Below, piece after piece: positions 38,432 through 47,212 of a stretch of 64,000 nt of DNA. Below the pieces are notes generated by a model. That model made no database searches. It saw only the letters and a program-made list of their open reading frames with translations, and was not told the origin of the DNA. The stretch covers positions 1,178,001 to 1,242,000 of the forward strand of contig CAVWEY010000002.1 in the NCBI GenBank assembly GCA_963754135.1. Reading direction: 5' to 3'. Source of the DNA: JAJFUI01 sp963754135. GTDB lineage: Bacteria; Planctomycetota; Planctomycetia; Pirellulales; Thermoguttaceae. Within the stretch, counting starts at the first letter, position 1, and each line of letters opens with the position of its first letter. Position numbers and translations under genes: made by a program.

Positions 38432-39266
38432 TCACGCTGTCCGCGACAGGAGCTTGGCGGCGTGCTGATCGACGAACCAAGTGAGTGTGCCGTCGCGGGG
38501 TCGAACGCCCGCCGCGGGCCGGCGGTCGGGGTCGGCCCGGCCTTCGAGCACATCGTACAGGACCGCCGCCTTCCGCTCGCCCGCCACCAGGAACGCCACG
38601 TGCCGGGCGGCGTTCAACACGGGATAAGTCATCGTGATCCGGTCCACCGGCGGAGGCAGGACGCCTGGCGGACTCGACGTGACCCAGGCGTCCTCAACCT
38701 CTAACGCCGCCGCACTGGGAAACAACGAGGCGGTGTGGCCGTCTTCGCCCAGGCCCAGCAGAATCAGGTCGAAGCGGGCCGGGCTCGTAGAAGCGGCATC
38801 TTGCCGCTTCCGTGCGAAACCCGCGGGCGACGTCTCTCCGCAACAACGCGGCAGAATGCCGCGTCTACATAGGGATGCCAACTCGGCCGCGTACCGCACG
38901 GCCGCTGCCGCCGCGGTCGGCTCGTCGGTCGGAATAGGAAACACATGCGATGGCGGCACTGGCACGGCCGCCAACAGCGTCCGCTTTGTCATGCCGAAAT
39001 TGCTGCGCGGATCATCCGGCGGAACGAACCGCTCATCGCCGAAGAAGATGTACGTCTTCGACCAATCGACCGACTCCCTCCTGGCCGGCCGGGCGAGCAG
39101 GGCATACGTCCTTTCCGGCGTTGCGCCGCCGGCAAGAACGAGCGTGAAGCGCCCCGCTGCTCGATCGCTTCCCCGCGCAGCCGACAACGAAGTCGGCCGA
39201 CTCGGCCGCGAGCGTGTCGGAGTCCTTGCAGACCACAAGCCTTGGTGATTCCACGTGAACTTCCAT
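38432..39266 (-). CDS. pgl: 6-phosphogluconolactonase with an in-frame palindromic insert
   Basis: About 278 residues, against 240-250 for the family. It hydrolyses 6-phosphogluconolactone in the oxidative pentose phosphate pathway. Motifs are RFTLVLAGGATPERTYALLA, IFFGDERFVPPDDPRSNFGM, FDLILLGLGEDGHTASLFP and the C-terminal TLTWFVDQHAAKLL. Roughly 28 extra residues (CRRGILPRCCGETS ... RQDAAST) between the AAELAS helix and FDLILLG come from a GTAG element at 38787-38868. The N-terminus (ATG 39266) is in a different frame from the rest, with small indels near 39150-39185. Confidence 0.88.
38787..38868. repeat. In-frame GTAG-flanked inverted hairpin pair inside pgl
   Basis: GTAG+AAGCGGCATCTTGCCGCTTC on the left; on the right ACGCGGCATTCTGCCGCGTT in inverted orientation ending in CTAC. 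Both heads carry GTAG. The 82-base element is read through by pgl without a stop. Confidence 0.92.
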
Positions 39267-39272
39267 CGAGCA

Positions 39273-40040
39273 TCAACGGGGCGATGCGACTGTGCGATCG
39301 GGGTTGGCCAAATCGCGGAAGGCTTCGGGAGTAATGTTGCAGTCGAGAATCTCGATGTGACCGTCGCAAAAAGCGGCACAGAACACCCCGCCGTGGCCGC
39401 CTGCGCCGGATTCTTAATCCGCTGCAGAACCTCGTCGACCGTCAGGTCGCGAGGCTCCATCCAATGGACCTTGGAGCCGGGGACTTCCACCGCGAGGATG
39501 GTCACGGCGGCTCCAGCGTGCGAATTGATGTAGTCCAGGCTCCGGTCTTTGTCGCTCAGGCCGCCGACGGTTCCTTTGCCGGTGAACATGACATAGCTGG
39601 TATCTTCGGCGCCGGGCGATAAATCGCTTGGACAACGGTAGAGAGTCGGCATCGGCGCGGCGATCGCACGATTTTTGAGGCTGTTCCACAACTCTTTGGG
39701 ATCGTATTCCTCGTACAGGTCGCGCCGCCCTAAGCCAGGCAGGATTGCGACTCGCCAACTCTCAAGCGGCTGGCCATCGGTCTTCGTCGGGCCTGCGGCC
39801 GGGAAGTGCCCGTGCGCAGTCCTCATACTGTATCAGCGCCAAGGCGATGTTGTGGAGGTTGTTCTGGCACTGTCCCCGGCGCCCCGGCACCCGGGATTGA
39901 CACCCCGGCAGGGACTGAAACAGCATCATGAGCGCGAGGAACACAACCATTCCCGTCACGACGATCAACGGGAGCCTCGACAGTTGAAGGTCGGCCGCAA
40001 GGACCGCTTCTTCCGCCGTATCTTTCGGTTCTGTTGTCAT
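39273..40040 (-). CDS. DUF1559-like protein without a prepilin leader, two frameshifts
   Basis: About 255 residues. A cytoplasmic N-terminus and one membrane helix (LIVVTGMVVFLALMMLFQSL) replace the usual pilin leader. The DUF1559 body follows: QCQNNLHNIALALIQYED, HFPAAGPTKTDGQPLESWRV, MPTLYRCPSD, and near the end FCAAFCDGHIEIL, the DG block. An extra base near 39815 and a missing base near 39387 break the frame. It ends just before the pgl start on the same strand. The role is unknown. Confidence 0.75.
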
Positions 40041-40087
40041 GGCACGTCGGCCTCCATGAGGTTAGGATTTGCGAATCAACAATTGTC

Positions 40088-40152
40088 GTGGGGCAGGTTG
40101 TCAACCTGCCTCGAAGCGGGCACAGACATGGCAGGTTGACAACCTGCCCCAC
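40088..40152. repeat. Inverted hairpin pair, family GGCAGGTTGTCAACCTGCC
   Basis: GTGGGGCAGGTTGTCAACCT on the left and its inverse AGGTTGACAACCTGCCCCAC on the right. Each arm is itself a hairpin. It lies between the DUF1559-like gene and prmC. The head is GTGG, not GTAG. Confidence 0.9.
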
Positions 40153-40182
40153 ATCACGATTTGCCGGTCCCTCCGATCTCCA

Positions 40183-41109
40183 CTACCTCCTTTTCGCCTG
40201 CACCACTCTCGGCAGACGGGCGAGGTCCTTGATCGTCGGACCAAGCTCGAAATGGCCGTCGGATTCCAGCAGCTTGCGCACGGCGTCGTGGATCGTGGGG
40301 CTGATCTCCATCAAGAGATGCCCGCCGGGGCGAAGACGCTCGGCGGCCTGCGGAATCAACCGCTCGATCACTTCCGTGCCGCGGGGGCCGGCCAAGAGCG
40401 CGTTGCGCGGCTCGAACTTCCGCACGTCCGGCGCCAGCCGCTCCATCTCGGACTCGGCGACGTAGGGCGGATTGCTTACAATGAAATCGAACTGCCGGCC
40501 GTCGGGGATGGCCGCGAACAGATCGCTCTGGATGAAGTCGATCCGGTCGGCGACGCCGTGCGTCCGGGCGTTCTCCTTAGCAACGGCCAAGGCGGCCGCG
40601 CTCAGGTCGCTGGCTGTCACGCGACAATTGGAGAGGTGCTTGGCTAGGCAGACGGCGATAATGCCGCTGCCGGTGCCGACGTCGGCGATGTCACTGGGCA
40701 CTGAAGTGCCCAGCCCTCGGTCGCCGCTGGCCGCACTTCCCCCTTCCTCCTTCCCCCTTCTCCCTTTCTCGTTGGCCAAGTCGAGCGCCGCCACCACGAG
40801 CAATTCCGTCTCCGGCCGGGGGATCAGCACGTCGGGGGTGACGCGGAACTTAAGCGAGTAGAACTCCCGCGAGCCGACCAGATAGGCCACCGGCGTCCCC
40901 TCGGCGCGGCGGCGGACCAGGTCGCGGAACGCCGTGCGGGCCGGCTCGGCGGGGGCGTCGTCGAAGGTGGTGTACAATTCGATCCGCTGGCACTGGAGCG
41001 CGTGGGCCAGCAGCACTTCGGCGTCCAGCCGAGGGCTGTCCGAGCCGTGCCCCGCGAGATAGTCCGCCGTCCACTCCAGCAACCGGCCGACGGTCCAGGG
41101 CTCGGCGGA

Positions 41110-41112
<3 letters not shown>
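40183..41112 (-). CDS. prmC: Release-factor glutamine methyltransferase PrmC with an in-frame insert
   Basis: A 309-residue methyltransferase that N5-methylates the Gln of the GGQ loop of release factors. Motifs are the N-terminal helical domain (DAEVLLAHALQ), VLIPRPETELLV, DVGTGSGIIAVCLA (SAM site) and the catalytic SNPPYVAESE. About 27 residues (EKGRRGKEEGG ... DRGLGTSVPSD) between the RPETELLV helix and DVGTGSG come from repeat sequence. Typical length is ~280, in keeping with an insert. It is directly downstream of prfA, its substrate's gene, in the same direction, a classic pairing. Confidence 0.95.
40694..40713. repeat. Hairpin CTGGGCACTGAAGTGCCCAG inside prmC
   Basis: An 8-bp stem with a TGAA loop, within the non-conserved insert of PrmC, followed by a pyrimidine-rich run. 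The same family (GGGCACTTCAGTGCCC) appears several times inside the gene at 59887-61941, where it also reads as GTSVP. Confidence 0.8.
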
Positions 41113-41198
<86 letters not shown>

Positions 41199-41215
<17 letters not shown>

Positions 41216-42279
41216 CTCCAAACGCGGCCCGCTGCTCCTGCCGTTCATATTCCATCAGGGCGTCGATCACCGGCGTGAGGTTGCCCTGGATGATGCTGTC
41301 GAGTTTGTGGAGAGTCAGGTTGATGCGGTGGTCGGTGAGCCGGTTTTGGGGGAAGTTGTAAGTGCGGATGCGCTGGCTGCGGTCGCCGGAGCCGATCTTG
41401 GTGCGTCGCTCGTCGGAGCGCTTCTTGTGCTCGGCCTCGCGCTTGGCCTCATAGAGGCGGGTCTTGAGCACCCGCAGGGCCTTGGCCAGGTTCTTGTGCT
41501 GGCTCTTTTCGTCCTGGCAGGAGACGACGATGCCCGTTTCGTAGTGGGTCAGGCGGATGGCGGAGGCGGTCTTGTTGACGTGCTGGCCGCCGGGCCCGCT
41601 GGCGTGGAAGATGTTCCTTGCGGTAGTCGTCGGGCTTGAGCTCGATTTCCACGTCCTCGGGCTCGGCCATCACGGCCACGGTGGCGGCGGAGGTGTGGAC
41701 GCGGCCCTGGGCCTCGGTTTCCGGCACGCGCTGGACGCGGTGGCCGCCGCTCTCGAATTGGAGCTTGCGGTAGGCCCCTTCCCCCTCCAGCCCCAGGATG
41801 ATCTCCTTGAACCCGCCCAACTCGGTCGGCGACATGTCGAGGATCTCGACCTTCCAGCGGTTGTCCTCGGCGTAGTGGTTGTACATTTGGTAGAGGTCGC
41901 GGGCGAACAGCGCGGCTTCCTCGCCGCCGGTGCCGGCGCGGATTTCCAAGACGCAACGGGTGCGGTTGGCGTCCTCGCCGCCGATGGTCATGTCCAGGAG
42001 GTCGGTCCAGAGCGTTTCCCGCTCGGCCTTGAGTTGTGGCAACTCCTCTTCGGCCAGCTTCCGCAACTCGGCGTCGTGCCCCTCGATCATTTCCTTCGCT
42101 TCGCGGACCTGCGTGTTAAGGCCCTTGAAGCGGCGGTACTTGGTGACCAGCTTGGCCAGCGAGCCGCGCTTGCGCATCACGGCCGTCAGCCGGGCCTGGC
42201 TGGCCAGCACCGCCGGATCGGCGAGTTGCTGTTCGAGTTCCTCGAAGCGGGCGAGTTTTTCTTCCAGCGGATTGGGCAT
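41199..42279 (-). CDS. prfA: Peptide chain release factor 1, frameshifted near 41616
   Basis: RF1 (about 359 residues once repaired), which reads UAA/UAG and releases the finished protein. The N-terminal coiled coil and the LEIRAGTGGEEAALFARDL domain are intact. One extra G near 41616 breaks the frame just before the catalytic loop, which continues one base over as FHASGPGGQHVNKTASAIR. GSGDRSQRIRTYNFPQ and LTDHRINLTLHKLD identify RF1 and not RF2. RF1 is essential and is not known to use programmed frameshifting, so this is most likely a sequence error. The last residues (GGNDEC) run into an ATGATGAA repeat. Confidence 0.93.
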
Positions 42280-42295
42280 GAGATCGCCGGAGGCC

Positions 42296-42380
42296 GGGTG
42301 CCATGCCCACGCTTGCCGTGGGCATGTCGTGGTTATCCCGCGTTTTCGACATGCCCACGGCAAGCGTGGGCATGGCACCC
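42296..42380. repeat. Long inverted repeat, family ATGCCCACGCTTGCCGTGGGCAT
   Basis: Arms of about 35 bases (GGGTGCCATGCCCACGCTTG ... and its inverse ending in CATGGCACCC) are separated by a short spacer, and each arm contains its own hairpin. It lies between rpmE and prfA and could slow transcription between them. Confidence 0.92.
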
Positions 42381-42397
42381 GTTCCAAAGACCTTCCG

Positions 42398-42655
42398 CTA
42401 CTTTGCCGCCTCGGGCTGGGCGGCCGGCTTCTTGCCGCGGCCCAAGCTGGCGTAGCCGGTGGCGGCAAACTTCTTCTGGAACTTCTCGATCCGCCCTGCC
42501 GTGTCCACGTACTTCAGCTTGCCCGTGTAGAACGGGTGGCAGGCGTTGCAGATATCGACTTTCAACTCGGGCTGGGTGCTGCGGGTGGTGAAGGCGTTGC
42601 CGCAGCCGCAGGTGACTTTCGTGACCATGTATTTCGGGTGGATCTTTTCTTTCAT
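42398..42655 (-). CDS. rpmE: 50S ribosomal protein L31
   Basis: An 85-residue L31 of the zinc-binding (C+) type: CGCG and CNACHPFYTG provide the Cys ligands, with KIHPKY at the N-terminus. The C-terminal Lys/Ala-rich tail is longer than average. It is followed on the same strand by prfA and prmC, a familiar rpmE-prfA-prmC order, here separated by a palindromic repeat. Confidence 0.96.
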   Translation of the reverse strand: MKEKIHPKYMVTKVTCGCGNAFTTRSTQPELKVDICNACHPFYTGKLKYVDTAGRIEKFQKKFAATGYASLGRGKKPAAQPEAAK

Positions 42656-42705
42656 GGCTGGCTTCCTCGCGCACTTGGGCGCTACCGGACGATCTAACGG
42701 CTCTT

Positions 42706-42776
42706 GTAGGAGGCAACTCCTGTCGCCGATCTTGGTTTGATGTCGGGGGCAATCGCCGACGGGAGTCGCCTCCTAC
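42706..42776. repeat. GTAG-flanked inverted hairpin pair, family GAGGCGACTCCNGTCGCC
   Basis: GTAG+GAGGCAACTCCTGTCGCC on the left and GGCGACGGGAGTCGCCTC+CTAC on the right, 71 bases. Other copies are at 55023-55112 and 58598-58666, with a half-copy at 35320-35339. This is the most abundant family in the window. Confidence 0.93.
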
Positions 42777-42835
42777 AGGGGGGCGGCCGGGGTCAAACCC
42801 CTAAGTCTAACACTAGCGGCCGTCCGTGACAAGGG

Positions 42836-44437
42836 TCATTTGGCCGCTTTTTCCGCCGGCTTTTTGCCTGCTGCGCCGGTGGGCTGCTGCGGTTGCGCCT
42901 CGCCGTGCTGCTTCCGGTAGTTTTCGATGACGTCCTGAAGGATGAACGGCTCGGGGAACTTCTCGTCGAGTTGGTTGAGGATGCGGCGGTAGCGCTGGAT
43001 CACGTCCAGCAAGTCCTCGCCGGTGGTCTGGTCGGTGATGTACTCCCGGTGGGCGTCGAGCACGCGGCGCCAGGCCCGCAGACCCTCGCGATAGGCATCG
43101 CGGGCGGGGACCAGATCGCCCTCGGCGTACTTCTGGTCGCCTTGGAAGATGAGTTTCCGGGCGGTGAGCAAGTCGTTGGTCTGTTCGGTTTGGGCGCGGC
43201 CGCGCGAATAGGTGAAGTTGACAATGTCGCGGTTTTGGCGGGTGTAGCGGGCCAACTGCTCGTGCTCGGCCGCCTCTCGGGCCAGGTCGATCGCCTCCTT
43301 GCGGCGCGGGCCGGTGATGCGGCGGGCAACTTCGTCGTGCGTGGTGGCGACGGCCTCCTCCGCCTGCGCGGCCAACTGAAATTGGTTTCCGGTGCGCTTT
43401 TCGGGCAGGGTGTCCAGCGCCTCGCGCTGGGCCGGGGTGAGCCTGGCCCTCTTCTCGGCGACGATCTTCTCCCGCAGGCCCGGCTGAATGGACTCGAGCT
43501 GTTGGACCAGCTTCTTGGCCTCCGCATCTTCCGACTCCTGATCGTTAAGGCGGATCATGATCGGCTCGCTGGGGCCGCGGGTGAAGGAGGTGGGCAGGGC
43601 CACGCCGCCGTAGCGGCGCCACTCGTCGCCCGCCTCGATCCACGCCCGGCTGGCCACTTCGCCAAAGGTGCCGTCTTTCTCCAGCGCCTCGGCATAGCTC
43701 ATCAGGCACATCGGTCCGCTGGAGCGGAAGATCAGCGGGCTCTGGCCCATCATGCTCACGCCCAGCGTATCGACCATGTTCACGGCCCGGCCATACCACT
43801 CCCGGCCCACCAGCCAGTTGTCGCGCAGGGCCAAGGGGACGTCCGCGTTGAAGTCGTCGTCCTGCTTGAACAGGCGGCGGAACTGCTTGCTCTCGTCGGC
43901 CTTGCCGATTTTCTGGGAGATCATCCGGCCCAACTCGTATTGCAGCCGCGGCTGGCGCTGGTTGTAGGCGATGCCGTCCTTGAGGAAGTCGAATCCCTTG
44001 ATGACCCAGCGGTAGCGCTCGCGGTAGTCGTCGCGGAACTGGACCGAGATGTTGTAAGAGACGTTCCACGCCTGGTTGATCCAGACGTTGATGAAGTTGG
44101 GCTGGATCTTGGTGATTTGCTTGAGGGTGGCGGCGCGGTTGGCCCAGTCCTTCTTCATCTGGTAGTCGTTGGCCTTTTCCCAGAGGATGTTGGCCGCCAC
44201 GCCCCGCAGCCCCAGCGTGGAGAGCTTGATCGTGACGCTGGTGGGATCGATCTGGCCGAGTTCGGCCGGGTTGAGGTGATAATCGCCACGGAGCCGGGCG
44301 AGCACGCCGCCGGGCGAGCCGGGCGAACCCTTCGTGGCCCTGGTGGCCGGCTTGCTCAGTCCGAACAGCGGAAACAGCAGCAACACGATGAACGCCAGAT
44401 AAATGATCTTGCGGATGAACAGATCGTGCGAACTCAT
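42836..44437 (-). CDS. Conserved planctomycete membrane-anchored helical-repeat protein
   Basis: A 533-residue protein with one N-terminal membrane helix (IIYLAFIVLLLFPLFGL) and a largely helical body with TPR-like spacing (LRGVAANILWEKANDYQMKKDW; LKQITKIQPNFINVWINQAWNVSYN, in parts; GDLVPARDAYREGLRAWRRVLD). Proteins of this kind follow ABC-2 transporter genes in planctomycetes and are often labelled, without good evidence, as iron-responsive-element proteins. The start overlaps the permease stop by four bases (ATGA), so it is likely a subunit or client of that transporter. Function unknown. Confidence 0.75.
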   Translation of the reverse strand: MSSHDLFIRKIIYLAFIVLLLFPLFGLSKPATRATKGSPGSPGGVLARLRGDYHLNPAELGQIDPTSVTIKLSTLGLRGVAANILWEKANDYQMKKDWANRAATLKQITKIQPNFINVWINQAWNVSYNISVQFRDDYRERYRWVIKGFDFLKDGIAYNQRQPRLQYELGRMISQKIGKADESKQFRRLFKQDDDFNADVPLALRDNWLVGREWYGRAVNMVDTLGVSMMGQSPLIFRSSGPMCLMSYAEALEKDGTFGEVASRAWIEAGDEWRRYGGVALPTSFTRGPSEPIMIRLNDQESEDAEAKKLVQQLESIQPGLREKIVAEKRARLTPAQREALDTLPEKRTGNQFQLAAQAEEAVATTHDEVARRITGPRRKEAIDLAREAAEHEQLARYTRQNRDIVNFTYSRGRAQTEQTNDLLTARKLIFQGDQKYAEGDLVPARDAYREGLRAWRRVLDAHREYITDQTTGEDLLDVIQRYRRILNQLDEKFPEPFILQDVIENYRKQHGEAQPQQPTGAAGKKPAEKAAK

Positions 44438-46245
44438 TGCGCCACCTCCCGGTTCCTCAAGCACAAATAGGCCACCACAAACACCGGCACGACGAAGGCG
44501 AACGTGCGGCAGGTGTACGTCAGCACCGTGTCGCCGGGGACGTTGAAGCCGCTGGCCACAAACTCGGCGAAACTGAAGCGGCTGAAGTCGGGCAGGATCG
44601 CGGCCAGCAACCACAGGCCGAACTTCGCCGCCGCGTCCAGCGCCTGCTCGACCGTGGTCGCCAGGCCGGGCTCCGCTTCGGAGGTCATGTTGGCCGAACT
44701 CAAGATGCGGTCGATCGACTCGAACGGCCCGCCCCCGAGGGTCTGGCCCGTGGCCAGCCGGAACATGAAGTCGTGGAAGAATCCAGCCACCAGCGTCCCC
44801 AGCGTGGCCAACATGGCCACCGGACCGCTCAAGAACGTGCTGAACATCACGCCCAGCGCGATCACCAACAAGCTGGTGAGCCAGATGCCGAGATAGCCCT
44901 TCACGAAGTTCCAGGCAAAGGAGCCGTCGCGGGCGCGGAGGTACATGTCGGCCTGATTGGCGCCGAAATACTGCTGCCTGTCATCGCATTTCAGCCAGAC
45001 CTCGACCTGACCGTCCTTGCCGACGATATCTTTGAACAGCTCGATCTTCTTTCCTTCCGCGGTCTGCCACTCGCGCGGAACGTGATGCACGTCGATGACA
45101 AAATCCTTCGATTCGAAGGTTTGCACCATCACCGGCTTGTTCTTGTCGCTCGTGGGGTTCCTCACCCAAAGGCTTCCCAGGACCGGCGTCTCGATGTTCC
45201 CCTTATAGGTCCGGAAGGCCTCGATGGTCATCTCGACGGGCAAACCGTTGGGGAACCGTTCCGGGGTGATCCCCTGGAAAGTCCACACGGCCGCCGCCAG
45301 CGTTCCCCCTTCGATGAAGCTGCGGTAGGTCCATTCGTCGCCCACGTTGATCCCCTTCTCCGCGGGCTGGCCGGTGCGGTCCCGGAAGGCGAGTTTTCCG
45401 TAGACGGGGACGCGGGCGACGAGCATCCCCTCGGCGGGACCGATCCGGTACGTCACTTTGCCGCCGTCTTTCTGCACCACGAGCGGGTGGGTGTGCCGCT
45501 GTTCCATTTCCACTTCGCCGCGGCCGGCGGCGTCGATGAGCACCTTGTGGCGGTGCCCGTGAACCCGGCTGGTGCGGCCCTGGAGCGCGGCCGGCTGCCC
45601 CGGCACGCTCCCTTCGGCGGGCTGAAGATCATCGGCGGTAAGCTCGTGGGTATGGGCTAGGCCGCGCTCCACGAACACGTAGCTGATCCCGCCCATCACC
45701 ACCAGCAGCAGGGTCGTCACGACGGTGAAGCCCACGATCCGCCCCAGCACCACTTCGCTGGCCCGGACCGGCTTGGTGACGATCGTGTGCAGCGTGCGGC
45801 TCTTCAGGTCGGCCGGCAGGCTCAGCGAACTGAGAAACAGCGCCAACAACAGCACCAGGTAACTCGTGGCGGTGAGCACGAAGTCGAGGTACACCCGGGC
45901 GGGATCGATGCTCTCCTGATCGAGATACCAGCCGGCGAACAGCAGGACCAGGATAAACACCGCGAACACCACCACCACGCGACGGCGGACCGATTCCTTC
46001 ACCGCCAGGGAGGCCAGCGCCCCGACGCGCCGCGGCGAGATGAAAACCAGATCGACCACGGCGCTATGGAGCACCTCGCCGGTAAGCCGGGTGGCCGAGC
46101 GGGGACCGCGCCGCACGGCGGCGACCAGCCAGCCGGCGGCCGTCGCCCCAACCACAACACAGGCAACCACCAACAACCACTGCCACAAGGCCGTTTGAAA
46201 CAGCCACGTGAAGAACGGCGTAACGTCGTTGAGATCGACGACCAT
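44434..46245 (-). CDS. ABC-2 type transporter permease
   Basis: A 603-residue ABC-2 permease. Membrane helices group at the N-terminus (LLVVACVVVGATAAGWLVAA; VVVFAVFILVLLFAGWYL), with LKSRTLHTIVTKPVRASEVVLGRIVGF being the typical coupling region. A large periplasmic domain of ~250 residues lies between residues 210 and 440, before the last helices (LTSLLVIALGVMFSTFLSG). It works with the ATPase encoded upstream on the same strand. Substrate is unknown; the large periplasmic domain suggests export or handling of a surface molecule. Confidence 0.85.
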   Translation of the reverse strand: MVVDLNDVTPFFTWLFQTALWQWLLVVACVVVGATAAGWLVAAVRRGPRSATRLTGEVLHSAVVDLVFISPRRVGALASLAVKESVRRRVVVVFAVFILVLLFAGWYLDQESIDPARVYLDFVLTATSYLVLLLALFLSSLSLPADLKSRTLHTIVTKPVRASEVVLGRIVGFTVVTTLLLVVMGGISYVFVERGLAHTHELTADDLQPAEGSVPGQPAALQGRTSRVHGHRHKVLIDAAGRGEVEMEQRHTHPLVVQKDGGKVTYRIGPAEGMLVARVPVYGKLAFRDRTGQPAEKGINVGDEWTYRSFIEGGTLAAAVWTFQGITPERFPNGLPVEMTIEAFRTYKGNIETPVLGSLWVRNPTSDKNKPVMVQTFESKDFVIDVHHVPREWQTAEGKKIELFKDIVGKDGQVEVWLKCDDRQQYFGANQADMYLRARDGSFAWNFVKGYLGIWLTSLLVIALGVMFSTFLSGPVAMLATLGTLVAGFFHDFMFRLATGQTLGGGPFESIDRILSSANMTSEAEPGLATTVEQALDAAAKFGLWLLAAILPDFSRFSFAEFVASGFNVPGDTVLTYTCRTFAFVVPVFVVAYLCLRNREVAQ

Positions 46246-46318
46246 GAGAGGGATCAGAGGTCAGGGGTCAGAGGTCAGGGGTCAGCCGCTTGCGGTTTCG
46301 CAACAAAGCCGGTTCGCT

Positions 46319-47212
46319 CTACGTCCGTTCCGCCACGCCGCGGACCCGCCGGCCGGGATGCTCTTCGCTCTCGCGGATGATTTTCAGGAACAGTTCTTCG
46401 AGGGTCGTAGTGGGGTTGCCCATGGCCAACACGTGCCCGTTGCTGCGTTCGATGGCCAGCTTGATTTCCTCCTGGGCCAGCGGGCTGAGTCCCGTGGCGC
46501 GGATCTCGGTCACGTCGCGGACCTTCAAGAGGTTGTCTACCCGGCCCATCTCCTTCAACTCACCCTGGTACAAGATGGCGATCCGGTCGCAGACGTCCTG
46601 CACGTCGGCCAGCAGATGGCTGCACATCAGCACCGTCTTGCCTTGCTCGCGGAGCTTGATGATCAGGTCCTTCATCTCGCGGGTGCCGATGGGGTCCAGG
46701 CCGGTGGTCGGCTCGTCCAGGAGGATCAGCTCGGGGTCGTTGATCAGGGCCTGGGCCAGTCCGATGCGGCGGGTCATGCCCTTGCTGTATTCTTTTAACT
46801 GCCGCCGCTTGGCCCATTCCAGCCCGACCATCTCGATCAGGTCGGCCACCCGCTGCCGCCGCACAGCCCGCGGCATGTTGAATAGCCGTCCGTAAAAATC
46901 GAGCGTCTCCTCGGCGTTCAGGAACTTGTAGAGGTAGGATTCCTCGGGCAGGTAGCCGATCCGCTGGTTCTTGGTCACTTCGCGGGCGTCCTGGCCGAAG
47001 ACCAGGGCCTGGCCGCTGGTGGGGAACAAGAGGCCGAGGATGAGCTTGATGGTGGTGGTCTTGCCGGAGCCGTTAGGCCCCAAGAGACCAAAGATTTCGC
47101 CGCGGCGGACTTCCAGGTCGAGTGCCTTCAGCGCCCGGACCTTTTGACGCCCCCAAAAATCGCGGTAAACCTTGCTGAGACTTCGGGTTTCGATGATGAC
47201 TTCGGGCGGCAT
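46319..47212 (-). CDS. ABC transporter ATP-binding protein
   Basis: A 297-residue ABC-2-type ATPase: Walker A LLGPNGSGKTTTIKLI, Q-loop region IGYLPEESYLYKFL, signature LKEYSKGMTRRIGLAQAL (a YSKGM variant), Walker B ELILLDEPTTGLDP and the switch His in VLMCSHLLADV. The C-terminal extension (LAQEEIKLAIERSNGHVLAM) is the usual regulatory tail. The ATG at 47212 was chosen because MPPEVIIETRSLSKVY starts the domain. It heads the ATPase-permease-helical protein operon. Confidence 0.95.
   Translation of the reverse strand: MPPEVIIETRSLSKVYRDFWGRQKVRALKALDLEVRRGEIFGLLGPNGSGKTTTIKLILGLLFPTSGQALVFGQDAREVTKNQRIGYLPEESYLYKFLNAEETLDFYGRLFNMPRAVRRQRVADLIEMVGLEWAKRRQLKEYSKGMTRRIGLAQALINDPELILLDEPTTGLDPIGTREMKDLIIKLREQGKTVLMCSHLLADVQDVCDRIAILYQGELKEMGRVDNLLKVRDVTEIRATGLSPLAQEEIKLAIERSNGHVLAMGNPTTTLEELFLKIIRESEEHPGRRVRGVAERT

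Noticed and set aside
41600..41630. Programmed frameshift in prfA
   Set aside because: There is no RF2-type slippery/stop site, RF1 is not known to be recoded, and many other genes here have similar indels.
42893..44470. Plus-strand open frame of 525 codons opposite the helical-repeat gene
   Set aside because: Antisense shadow. The minus-strand frame has a membrane anchor, is coupled to the permease gene and has normal composition.
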